A stretch of DNA of 39,765 nucleotides from Nitrospirota bacterium (lineage in GTDB: Bacteria; Nitrospirota; 9FT-COMBO-42-15; HDB-SIOI813). A program made the position numbers and the translations under genes. Each line of letters starts with the position of its first letter. Position 1 is the first letter of the stretch. The notes under the pieces were generated by a model that ran no database searches, was not told where the DNA came from, and was given only the letters and a program-made list of their open reading frames with translations. Below are positions 18,095 to 26,186 of this stretch, one piece after another. The stretch covers positions 1 to 39,765 of the forward strand of contig JACRHF010000073.1 in NCBI GenBank assembly GCA_016217665.1. The letters run 5' to 3'.

Positions 18095-19075
18095 TTGCTA
18101 CCCTTGGAAGGCATGGGAATAGAGTGTGATAAATACTATTTTGATGTTGTATATGGGCCCACGTTCATTGACCGCAGGAAAAGGACCCCTACAAACAGGC
18201 TAAGGCGGTTTTTGAACAACTATTGGCTTATCCCGGTCTTCACACTCTGCTTAGAGCTCTTTGCAATCACCCTTCCGCCCACAGACTCCCCTATAAAAAA
18301 CCTCAAAGATAGAAACATCTATTTCCTCAAAGGCCCTGTTATTCTCTATAACCTGGCATCTACCGATTTCCCGTATGCGTTGATTGGACACTTTAAAGAG
18401 ATTACCCTTGTTAAAAAGTATAGCTTTAATATCGATCAGGTCCCTTCTGAGGATATTGCCAGGGCCCTGGAAAACAAGGAATCTGTTAGGAAGATCTACA
18501 GGCGGGTTATTGAATCCAGGAGTTACGCCAACACAGAGCTTGGCGGTATCATCACATTAGTGAATACCCCCGAAGGACCAGAACTTCACCTGCATGAAAT
18601 TCCCTCCCTCAACAAGGGCTTTTCAGAAAAGCTCCATGGCCTTGAAAACTCTTCTATAGAGGAATTTATCGCGTTTCTGCAAAAACAGGAGAGCCGGGAG
18701 ACGTTGGCCAGGGTGGGGATGGATGAGTATATCACGGACAACTTGGTGAACGTGCTTTTATCACAAAAACCGGATAAAGACCGCAAGCGGATCCTGGTTA
18801 AAGATTTCATCAAGACCTATGATATACACTCTGAGTGCAAATACATCCTCTCTCCTTACGATTTTAAATCCATCCTCGGCGCATCAAATATAGAGGGGAA
18901 ATATGTAGGACTATTCCACTTCCACAACAACTACATGGAGCCCCCTTCAGAGGTGGATATCGCCAATAGCTCTGCAGACAGACAGATCGTCATCACCCTG
19001 GGGGATAGGGGAATCGTCATTTATGACCTTATCAAAGGGAAGGATTTCATTTACAGGGGAGATCTGCTCTCCTGA
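18095..19075 (+). CDS. Uncharacterised protein with C-terminal JAMM/MPN+-like metalloprotease motif
   Basis: FHFHNNYMEPPSEVDIA matches HxHx7SxxD exactly; candidate upstream Glu in NTELGGIITLV. Confidence 0.65.
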   Translation: MLPLEGMGIECDKYYFDVVYGPTFIDRRKRTPTNRLRRFLNNYWLIPVFTLCLELFAITLPPTDSPIKNLKDRNIYFLKGPVILYNLASTDFPYALIGHFKEITLVKKYSFNIDQVPSEDIARALENKESVRKIYRRVIESRSYANTELGGIITLVNTPEGPELHLHEIPSLNKGFSEKLHGLENSSIEEFIAFLQKQESRETLARVGMDEYITDNLVNVLLSQKPDKDRKRILVKDFIKTYDIHSECKYILSPYDFKSILGASNIEGKYVGLFHFHNNYMEPPSEVDIANSSADRQIVITLGDRGIVIYDLIKGKDFIYRGDLLS

Positions 19076-19175
19076 CGGACTCTATCTTGTTTTTTTGTCC
19101 CACCAATTTTTCCCTCTGATTTTTCCCTCTTGCAAAAACTCTGTTAAGTAGAATATTATAAAAGACAGGAGCCTG

Positions 19176-20573
19176 TTGATTCTGAGAACCTATCATAGTG
19201 ACATATTCGCGATATTTGCAATGCCGAAGGTTAAGGGCCGGATAATAAAGGGGGCACTCCGCATTATAGGGGCATTCGCTGCCACCTTAGTGTTTCTCTC
19301 TGCCCCGGCATATAGTTCGGAGATAAAAGAGCACCTCCTCCCGAACGGCCTTAAGATCGTTACCTTAGAGAATCATAAATCCCCTGTTGTTACATTCCAG
19401 ATCTGGTATAAGGTGGGGTCGCGGAACGAGGTTACAGGGAAGACCGGGATATCCCACCTCCTCGAACATATGATGTTTAAAGGAACCCCCTCCCATGGAA
19501 AGGGGGAGTTTTCGAGGATCGTATCCATGAACGGGGGGAACGAGAATGCCTTTACAAGCCAGGATTACACCGCATACTTTGAGATTTTTTCAAGTGACCG
19601 CCTTAATATCTCTCTCGAGTTAGAGTCAGACCGCATGGTTAATCTCCTGATAGACCCCCAGGAATTCCTCTTAGAGCGGGATGTAGTGAAAGAAGAGCGG
19701 AGGCTCCGGACAGAAGATGACCCCACCTCCTCTTTAGTAGAGGAACTCTATGCCGCTGCCTTCAAGATACACCCCTATCATGCACCCATCATAGGATGGA
19801 TGAACGACCTGAGCAATCTTACCAGAGAGGACTTATACCGCCACTATAAGGAATACTACACGCCCAGCAATGCTACCATTGTCATCGTAGGCGATTTTGA
19901 TACAGAAGAGGTCGTTAAAAATATAGAAAAATACTTTGGCTCCATACCCGGGGGCAGCGCCCCTCCGGAGGTAAGGATGACAGAACCGGAGCAACAGGGA
20001 GAGAAGCGATTTTATTACAAGCGGGAGGCACAACTCCCCTATGTCATCTACGGATACCAGGCCCCTAATTATAAAGATAAGGATCATTATGCCCTGGATG
20101 TATTAAGCAATATCCTCTCTGAAGGCAAGAGCTCGAGGCTATATCAGAAGATCGTCTATGAAAAGGAGCTCGCCATAGCCGCAGGCGGTGGTTTTAACGC
20201 CATACAGACAGACCCGGAGCTCTTCTATTTCTACGCACAGCTCCGTCCTGAGAGGACCACAGCAGAAGCGGAGTCCGCCTTAAACTCAGAGATTGAGAAG
20301 ATAAAAAAGGAGCCTGTATCCGACAGCGAACTTCAGAAGGCAAAAAACCAGATAGAGGCCTCATTTATTATGGGACAGGATTCAAACTTCTACCAGGCAA
20401 TGCTTATCGGAAGGCTTGAGACGATCGGGGCAGGGGCCAGGTATTTAGAGACCTATATTGATGAAATCAGGAAGGTAACCGCAGAGGATATCATGCGGAT
20501 AGCGCAGAAGTACTTTACAGAGGATCACAGAACAGTGGGAATCCTGGTGCCCTTGTCTCCCAAAAACGAATAG
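19176..20573 (+). CDS. M16 family zinc peptidase (catalytic)
   Basis: HLLEHMMFKGT (HxxEH) plus signal-like N-terminus. Confidence 0.94.
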   Translation: MILRTYHSDIFAIFAMPKVKGRIIKGALRIIGAFAATLVFLSAPAYSSEIKEHLLPNGLKIVTLENHKSPVVTFQIWYKVGSRNEVTGKTGISHLLEHMMFKGTPSHGKGEFSRIVSMNGGNENAFTSQDYTAYFEIFSSDRLNISLELESDRMVNLLIDPQEFLLERDVVKEERRLRTEDDPTSSLVEELYAAAFKIHPYHAPIIGWMNDLSNLTREDLYRHYKEYYTPSNATIVIVGDFDTEEVVKNIEKYFGSIPGGSAPPEVRMTEPEQQGEKRFYYKREAQLPYVIYGYQAPNYKDKDHYALDVLSNILSEGKSSRLYQKIVYEKELAIAAGGGFNAIQTDPELFYFYAQLRPERTTAEAESALNSEIEKIKKEPVSDSELQKAKNQIEASFIMGQDSNFYQAMLIGRLETIGAGARYLETYIDEIRKVTAEDIMRIAQKYFTEDHRTVGILVPLSPKNE

Positions 20574-20581
20574 ACAGGAGT

Positions 20582-22021
20582 ATGAAAATAATCCCCCTTA
20601 TTCCCCCTTTAGAAAAGGGGGGGAGGGGGGATTTGATCGGAGAATTTCGGATGCAACGATGCTATATGACTTATAAACTCCTCCGAACAAGATTTGTATT
20701 GCTATTAGGACTTGTAATCTCTCTTCTCGCACTGACGTCACAAGAGATTCTCGCTTCCCCAAAGGCTGAGCCAAAGCGGGTTGTCCTCGATAACGGGATT
20801 ATACTCCTTATTACCGAGACCCACGCCCTCCCTATGGTAAATATCTCCGTGGCCGTCAAGACAGGGGCCATCTATGACCCCCCGGGGAAGGGAGGAGTTG
20901 CAAGTCTTACCGCCATTTTGCTTGACGAGGGAACAAAAACCAGGACTTCAAGACAAATCGCTGAAGAGATTGACTTTATCGGGGGGAGCCTTTCCACCTC
21001 CGGCGGCATGGACTACTCCTCTGCCTCATTGGTGGTCCTCAAAAAAGACATTGCAACAGGTCTGGCCCTCCTGTCTGATATCCTGATAAATCCTGTCTTC
21101 CCTGAAGAGGAGGTCGAGAGGAAGAAAAAGGAGACCCTGGCCGCTATCCTGGCAGAGAAGGATGATCCCGGCTCAGTGGCATCCAAGGCCTTTTATAAGG
21201 CCGTGTTTGGCAGCCACCCTTACGGCGCCCCTCCAGAAGGGAACGAAGAGACAATTCCTAAAATATCGCGGGAGGATCTCGTCAGTTTTTATCAAAAATA
21301 CTACACGCCTAATAATACGATCATCGCCGTAGTCGGCGACGTTGACCTTAAAGAGGCGGTCGCCCTGATAGAGGGACACTTTAAGTCCTGGGAAAAGAAA
21401 GAGGGTCAGTTTCCGGACATCTCTCCAGTTAAAAGACTGACAAAAAGGGATTCCATACTCATTGACAAAAACATCACGCAGGCCAATATTCTCTTAGGTC
21501 ACACCGGTATATCCAGGGATAACCCGGATTTTTACGCCGTCTATGTAATGAACTACATCCTCGGCGGTGGAGGCTTCTCGTCACGATTAACTAAGGAGAT
21601 CAGGGACAACAAAGGGCTGGCCTATGGAGTCTATAGCCGGTTCGACTTAAGTAAGCAACCCGGTGCCTTTGCCGTTTCGATTCAGACAAAGAATGAGACA
21701 GCCCGTGTCGCCATTGACAATATATTAACGGAGATAAAGAGGATCAGAGAAGAGCAGGTCGCTGATGAAGAGCTCAGGGAGGCAAAGGACTACCTTACAG
21801 GAAGTTTCCCGCTTAAACTTGATACGAATGCCAAGATCGCCAACTATGTTGTCTTCATGGAGTTCTACAACCTCGGGCTTGACTACTTCGACCAATACCT
21901 GAAACACATAGCGTCTGTAACAAAGGAGGATATCCTGCGGGTTGCGAAAAAGTATATTGACACGGAAAATTTTGTGACCGTGGCCGTAGCCCAGCAGGAG
22001 AAGGCAGGACTCAAGGAATGA
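20582..22021 (+). CDS. M16 family peptidase-like protein lacking HxxEH (non-catalytic partner)
   Basis: M16 fold sequence, but LTAILLDEGT replaces the zinc motif; true start may be downstream of the repeat-derived leader. Confidence 0.9.
   Translation: MKIIPLIPPLEKGGRGDLIGEFRMQRCYMTYKLLRTRFVLLLGLVISLLALTSQEILASPKAEPKRVVLDNGIILLITETHALPMVNISVAVKTGAIYDPPGKGGVASLTAILLDEGTKTRTSRQIAEEIDFIGGSLSTSGGMDYSSASLVVLKKDIATGLALLSDILINPVFPEEEVERKKKETLAAILAEKDDPGSVASKAFYKAVFGSHPYGAPPEGNEETIPKISREDLVSFYQKYYTPNNTIIAVVGDVDLKEAVALIEGHFKSWEKKEGQFPDISPVKRLTKRDSILIDKNITQANILLGHTGISRDNPDFYAVYVMNYILGGGGFSSRLTKEIRDNKGLAYGVYSRFDLSKQPGAFAVSIQTKNETARVAIDNILTEIKRIREEQVADEELREAKDYLTGSFPLKLDTNAKIANYVVFMEFYNLGLDYFDQYLKHIASVTKEDILRVAKKYIDTENFVTVAVAQQEKAGLKE
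20590..20646. repeat. Dispersed palindromic repeat at the M16 gene start
   Basis: aatcccccttattccccctttagaaaagggggggaggggggatttgatcggag. Confidence 0.85.
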
Positions 22022-22047
22022 CAGCCTCGTAAAAAGTATGGACAGCG

Positions 22048-22175
22048 GACGACTTCGTAAAAAGCTCCATATGCAAGGCGCGCAAATCCTGAGGAATGAG
22101 GCGTACTTTTTTAGGTACGCCGCAATGACGAAGGATGCAGCGCAACGCCGCAGATGGACTTTTTACGAAGCCGTC
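22048..22175. repeat. MITE-like element with TIRs GACGACTTCGTAAAAAGCTCCAT / ATGGACTTTTTACGAAGCCGTC
   Basis: Ends match as inverted repeats with one mismatch and one indel; a further end-like copy lies at 22024-22043. Confidence 0.8.
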
Positions 22176-22185
22176 AAGGAATAAC

Positions 22186-23037
22186 ATGACGGAAGAACCC
22201 CTTCTTATAGAAGGTTACCTGAGATTAAAAGAGATTATGGAGTCTATGGGCTCTGTCCTCGTGGCTTTTTCCGGAGGGGTGGACAGCACCCTCTTAGCCA
22301 GGGTGGCCTATGATACCCTCGGTGACCGGGCGGCGGCGGTGACGGCCACCTCTCCTACCTATCCAGCCTATGAGATAGAAGAGGCAAAGTCCATAGCCGC
22401 GGCCATAGGGATCCGGCACATCCTGGTAGAATCCAATGAGCTGGATATTGCAGAGTTTGCACAGAATGACAGCAGGCGCTGCTACCATTGCAAGAGAGAA
22501 CTCTTTGATAAACTAAAGAGTATCGCAGGAGAGATGCACATCGCCCATATCGCCTGCGGAACAACTACCGATGACCTGTCAGACTACCGGCCTGGGATGG
22601 ATGCCGCCCGCGAGCTTGGCGTCAGGAGTCCGCTCGTTGAGGCCGGGCTTTCCAAGGTAATGGTCCGTGAGATCAGCCGGATGCTCAGGCTGACAAACTG
22701 GGATAAGCCCTCCTTTGCCTGCCTCTCTTCAAGATTCCCCTATGGGACGGAGATTACAGAGGATCGATTAAGCCAGGTGGGGATGTGCGAGGCCTATCTC
22801 CGTCAGCTCGGCTTTAAACAATTTCGTGTCCGCTATCATGGAGAGGTCGCCCGAATAGAAGCAGACATGGAGGGGCTGGGGGTCTTTTTAGCGGATCCTG
22901 TCTTGAGACGAGAGATCGCAAAAAAATTTAAGGAGTTTGGATTTACTTATGTCACGCTGGACTTAGAAGGATATCGCACAGGCAGTATGAATGAGGTCAT
23001 TATAGACGGGGTTAGAAAATCCAGCCTATCGGGATAG
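22186..23037 (+). CDS. larE: ATP-dependent sacrificial sulfur transferase LarE-like
   Basis: VLVAFSGGVDSTLLARVAYD (PP-loop); RRCYHCKRELFDKL; start taken as ATG 22186 downstream of the repeat. Confidence 0.85.
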   Translation: MTEEPLLIEGYLRLKEIMESMGSVLVAFSGGVDSTLLARVAYDTLGDRAAAVTATSPTYPAYEIEEAKSIAAAIGIRHILVESNELDIAEFAQNDSRRCYHCKRELFDKLKSIAGEMHIAHIACGTTTDDLSDYRPGMDAARELGVRSPLVEAGLSKVMVREISRMLRLTNWDKPSFACLSSRFPYGTEITEDRLSQVGMCEAYLRQLGFKQFRVRYHGEVARIEADMEGLGVFLADPVLRREIAKKFKEFGFTYVTLDLEGYRTGSMNEVIIDGVRKSSLSG

Positions 23038-23120
23038 GCGGGACATTTTTCGCTTCGCTCGCAGTGCTTACATTTTTCGCTTCGCCCAATGCAAGTGCAA
23101 GCACTGCCTTGTCCCGCTAC
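23024..23120. repeat. Structured repeat bounded by GCGGGACA/TGTCCCGC with two TTTTTCGCTTCGC units
   Basis: Read directly; shares the GATAGGCGGGACAT block with 6781-6794 (reverse complement) and a TTTTTCGCTTCGCTCAATGCAAGCACTGCC-like block with about 36614-36645. Confidence 0.75.
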
Positions 23121-23122
23121 TT

Positions 23123-23815
23123 TTAGCGACCATTCAGCTTAGCCAGGAGTTGCGTGGCATCCTTTTTATACGTCGTCTCCGGATACTTACTGATAAGATT
23201 CTGCAAGACTTCAACAGCCCTGGTTGACTCACCCGAAGAACTGTATGCAATGCCGAGATGGTAAAATGCCTTTGGAACCACCTCTGTGTCTGCATATTCC
23301 GTCACTATATTATTGAACCTCTCAATCGCCGCCGGATAATCTTCTTTTCGCAGATAAAAATTGCCGATGTAGAACTCCCGTTCAGCCAGCTTCTCCCGGC
23401 ACATCCTGATCTTTTCCCTGACCTCATCCGCATATTCATTGCCCGGGTAATCCTTGAGAACTGTTTCAAAGGCGGCCAGGGCCTTTTGTGCCGGGTCTAT
23501 ATCTCTATCAATCGTCCTGATCAGCTTGAAATACGAAAGCCCGATTCTGTACTGGGCGTAAGAGGCCGAGGGATGCAGCGGGTGGAGCTCTAAGAACCTT
23601 CGATACTCCTGGGTTGCCCCGGTATAGTCCTTTTCCTTAAACAGCTTGTCGGCCTTTTCCAAAAGGGCCTCTGCGTCATAGAGCTCTTTAAGACTATCTG
23701 GAAGCGTGTCGCCGGAAAGGGTATCTGGCTTGTTTTTCCCTGCACAGCCGGTAAACAGCAACGGACATGTTAAAAGAATCAGTGCAAATATAAGACTGGT
23801 AATTTTCTGCATCAT
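23123..23815 (-). CDS. bamD: Outer membrane protein assembly factor BamD-like lipoprotein
   Basis: Lipobox LLFTGCAG; tetratricopeptide pattern LYDAEALLEKADKLFKEKDYTGATQEYRRFLELHPLHPSASYAQYRIGLSYFK. Confidence 0.88.
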   Translation of the reverse strand: MMQKITSLIFALILLTCPLLFTGCAGKNKPDTLSGDTLPDSLKELYDAEALLEKADKLFKEKDYTGATQEYRRFLELHPLHPSASYAQYRIGLSYFKLIRTIDRDIDPAQKALAAFETVLKDYPGNEYADEVREKIRMCREKLAEREFYIGNFYLRKEDYPAAIERFNNIVTEYADTEVVPKAFYHLGIAYSSSGESTRAVEVLQNLISKYPETTYKKDATQLLAKLNGR

Positions 23816-23851
23816 CCTATTGTTACCTTTTTTATCAGAATTCTGCTAAAA

Positions 23852-25033
23852 TTGCAAGAAGTTTCTATGCCAAGTACTTACATCAGGAATAATAAAAAAA
23901 ATCCCCCTCCTCTTTCCCCCTTTCATAAAGGGGGATCAAGGGGGATTAAGCATTGTTACATCGCCGGGACAGGCTCTTATCTCCCGGATGAGCGGATCAC
24001 AAATGAGGCGCTCGCGGGCACTACCGGTCTTACTCCGGCGGAGATTGTAAGGATGACCGGCATCAGGGAGCGCCGCAGGGCCAGGCCGGAAGAGGCGGCC
24101 TCAGATCTCGCGACTCCTGCCGCGGTATCTGCTTTACGTACGGCAGGAGTAGAGGCAAGAGACTTAGACCTGATTGTGCTGGCAACCACCTCGCCGGATA
24201 TGCACTCCCCGGCAACGGCCTGTCTTGTACAAAGGAATATCGGGGCCCAAAAGGCCGCGGCCTTTGACATCAATGCCTCCTGTTCCGGATTTCTCTATGC
24301 CCTGAATGTTGCTGAGATGTTTATCAGAAGTGGTCAGGCAGACACAGCGCTCGTCATCGCAGCAGAGGTCAAATCGAGGTTTGTTAATCCACGGGATAGA
24401 GAGACAGCCATCCTGTTTGGAGATGGGGCAGGGGCTGTGGTATTACAAAGTACAAATCCCCCTATTTCCCCACAGGCCCTTTCTTCCCCCCTTTACAAAA
24501 GGGGGGTTAGGGGGGATTGGGGGATTTGCGTGGCAGGGGGATTACATGGGCGAGAGGAAAAATCTTCAGGCAGGAATATCCTATGCACCAGACTCTACGC
24601 AGACGGAAATAACTGGAACTGGATCCATCTCCCTGCCGGCGGCTCCAGGATTCCGGCAAGCCCTGCAACGATCGCCGCTGATCTGCATACCATGAGGATG
24701 GACGGCAGCAAGGTCTACAAGGCCGCGATCAAGACCCTCGGCAGGATGGTCGGGGATATTGTCAAAGAGTGTGGCCTCAGGCTTGAGGATATTGACCACT
24801 TCATCTTTCATCAGGCCAACCTCCGGATCATTGAGCAGGTAATCAGGCGGACAGGCATCCCGAAGGAAAAGGTCCCCCTCTCCCTCCCTTCTTATGGCAA
24901 CACCTCATCCGCCTCTATACCCATTACATTGGACCAGACCGTTAGAAATGGCGGCATAAAAGAAGGGGACATCGTGGCATTGGCCTCCTTTGGCGGCGGA
25001 CTCACCTGGGGGGCCTCCATAATAAGGTGGTAG
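23852..25033 (+). CDS. Beta-ketoacyl-ACP synthase III (FabH-like) with repeat-derived N-terminus and internal insertion
   Basis: AFDINASCSGFLYAL; DHFIFHQANLRII; SYGNTSSASIP; insertion NPPISPQALSSPLYKRGVRGDWGI. Confidence 0.9.
   Translation: MQEVSMPSTYIRNNKKNPPPLSPFHKGGSRGIKHCYIAGTGSYLPDERITNEALAGTTGLTPAEIVRMTGIRERRRARPEEAASDLATPAAVSALRTAGVEARDLDLIVLATTSPDMHSPATACLVQRNIGAQKAAAFDINASCSGFLYALNVAEMFIRSGQADTALVIAAEVKSRFVNPRDRETAILFGDGAGAVVLQSTNPPISPQALSSPLYKRGVRGDWGICVAGGLHGREEKSSGRNILCTRLYADGNNWNWIHLPAGGSRIPASPATIAADLHTMRMDGSKVYKAAIKTLGRMVGDIVKECGLRLEDIDHFIFHQANLRIIEQVIRRTGIPKEKVPLSLPSYGNTSSASIPITLDQTVRNGGIKEGDIVALASFGGGLTWGASIIRW
23900..23950. repeat. Dispersed palindromic repeat at the FabH-like gene start
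   Basis: aatccccctcctctttccccctttcataaagggggatcaagggggatt. Confidence 0.85.
24455..24530. repeat. Dispersed palindromic repeat inside the FabH-like gene
   Basis: aaatccccctatttcc...cttcccccctttacaaaaggggggttaggggggattggggg. Confidence 0.85.
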
Positions 25034-25148
25034 GAAGAATTAAAAAACACAATGGATTGGCTGTATTTATGTATGGTATATTATGCTGAAAAGAACCCGC
25101 ATAAGCGGGTTTATCCGGAAGCCATATAATCATAAGGTGGGCATCATC

Positions 25149-25604
25149 ATGAAACCGGTGGTTCAGTTAGAGCTTACTGGCTGCGCTATCGTGAGCGTTG
25201 CCGCCATCGTCGGCCTTTCATACCCAAAGGCGAAATTGATCGCTAATTCTCTTGGCATCTTCGCCCAAGACAAGCATTTGTGGTCGGAGACCTCGCACGT
25301 CCGAAAACTTCTGGGACACTTCGGCATTAAAACAGGTTCTCGTGAAATTCCGTTTCGTTCGTGGGAAGCTCTACCGGACCTCGCCCTGTTGTCGATCAAG
25401 TGGCATCTTGAGAAGGGTCACCCCTATTGGCATTGGGTAGTGTTTGTTCGTGAAAACGGACAGTGCTATGTGCTGGATTCAAAGAAGAGCTTGCGCACCA
25501 ACCACAGAACAGACATTGGGCGAATGAAACCCAAGTGGTATATCCCAGTCATAGATACCCAACCACATCTTACCACGGACGCGCCAAAAGCGACGCGCCG
25601 GTGA
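25149..25604 (+). CDS. Small papain-fold / peptidase C39-like protein
   Basis: QLELTGCAIVSVAAIVG (Q..C), HWVVF, YVLDSK: C/H/D arrangement as in C39-like domains. Confidence 0.6.
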   Translation: MKPVVQLELTGCAIVSVAAIVGLSYPKAKLIANSLGIFAQDKHLWSETSHVRKLLGHFGIKTGSREIPFRSWEALPDLALLSIKWHLEKGHPYWHWVVFVRENGQCYVLDSKKSLRTNHRTDIGRMKPKWYIPVIDTQPHLTTDAPKATRR

Positions 25605-25610
25605 AAAGAT

Positions 25611-25778
25611 ATGAGAAAGATTAGATACAGCAAAGATGTTGATGCTCTTATTGTCGAGTTGTCAGACAAGCCAATTGACTACGCAGAAGAAGAGGGGCAG
25701 GTTATAGTTCACTTTTCACGCGAAGGAGAGCCTGTACTTATTGTGCCTTTTCGAGGCGTTCTGCTACCCAGACTTTGA
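25611..25778 (+). CDS. DUF2283 family small protein (putative antitoxin-like)
   Basis: MRKIRYSKDVDALIVELSDKPIDYAEEEGQVIVHFSREGEPVLIVPFRGVLLPRL*, 55 aa, absent from the supplied ORF track because it is short. Confidence 0.72.
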   Translation: MRKIRYSKDVDALIVELSDKPIDYAEEEGQVIVHFSREGEPVLIVPFRGVLLPRL

Positions 25779-25971
25779 TGATGGATTGTCGAGGCACGCC
25801 CAAACGTCTTGCTTCTTTATCCAATAAGTGAATCATCCACAAAGGAAAATCTACATTTACTCTTTTCTGTTCTTGCGCAGGTCTCCTTGCTTTTGATATA
25901 GCAAGGTATTTGGCAATATCCTCGCCTTCATCAAATTTCTTATCAAACTCACGTGCTTTCATATATATCAA
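25738..25971 (-). CDS. BrnA-type antitoxin
   Basis: VNVDFPLWMIHLLDKEARRLGVPRQSIIKVWVAERLEKAQ, ribbon-helix-helix-like. Confidence 0.75.
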   Translation of the reverse strand: MIYMKAREFDKKFDEGEDIAKYLAISKARRPAQEQKRVNVDFPLWMIHLLDKEARRLGVPRQSIIKVWVAERLEKAQ

Positions 25972-26137
25972 CCTCCTCTTTTCTGGATCGGCGTACTGAA
26001 ATAATCCTTATCTTTTCATTAAATATACCTGTAGTCAATAATAATTTTGATGCTAATCGGGATAGGGGGAATCTCTGCGGCCTCGCCCATCTCTGAGAGG
26101 AAATTGCGACTACCCTATAAGAAACACTTCCCATCAT
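25949..26137 (-). pseudogene. BrnT-like toxin remnant (C-terminal part)
   Basis: NEKIRIISVRRSRKEEVDIYE resembles the BrnT C-terminus (IRIISARRA...ExxxYE); no N-terminal half visible in any frame. Confidence 0.6.
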
Positions 26138-26186
26138 TAATCAGGAAATTGTAGTATCAGTTCTCCGTTGTTATAATGTCTCTGCC

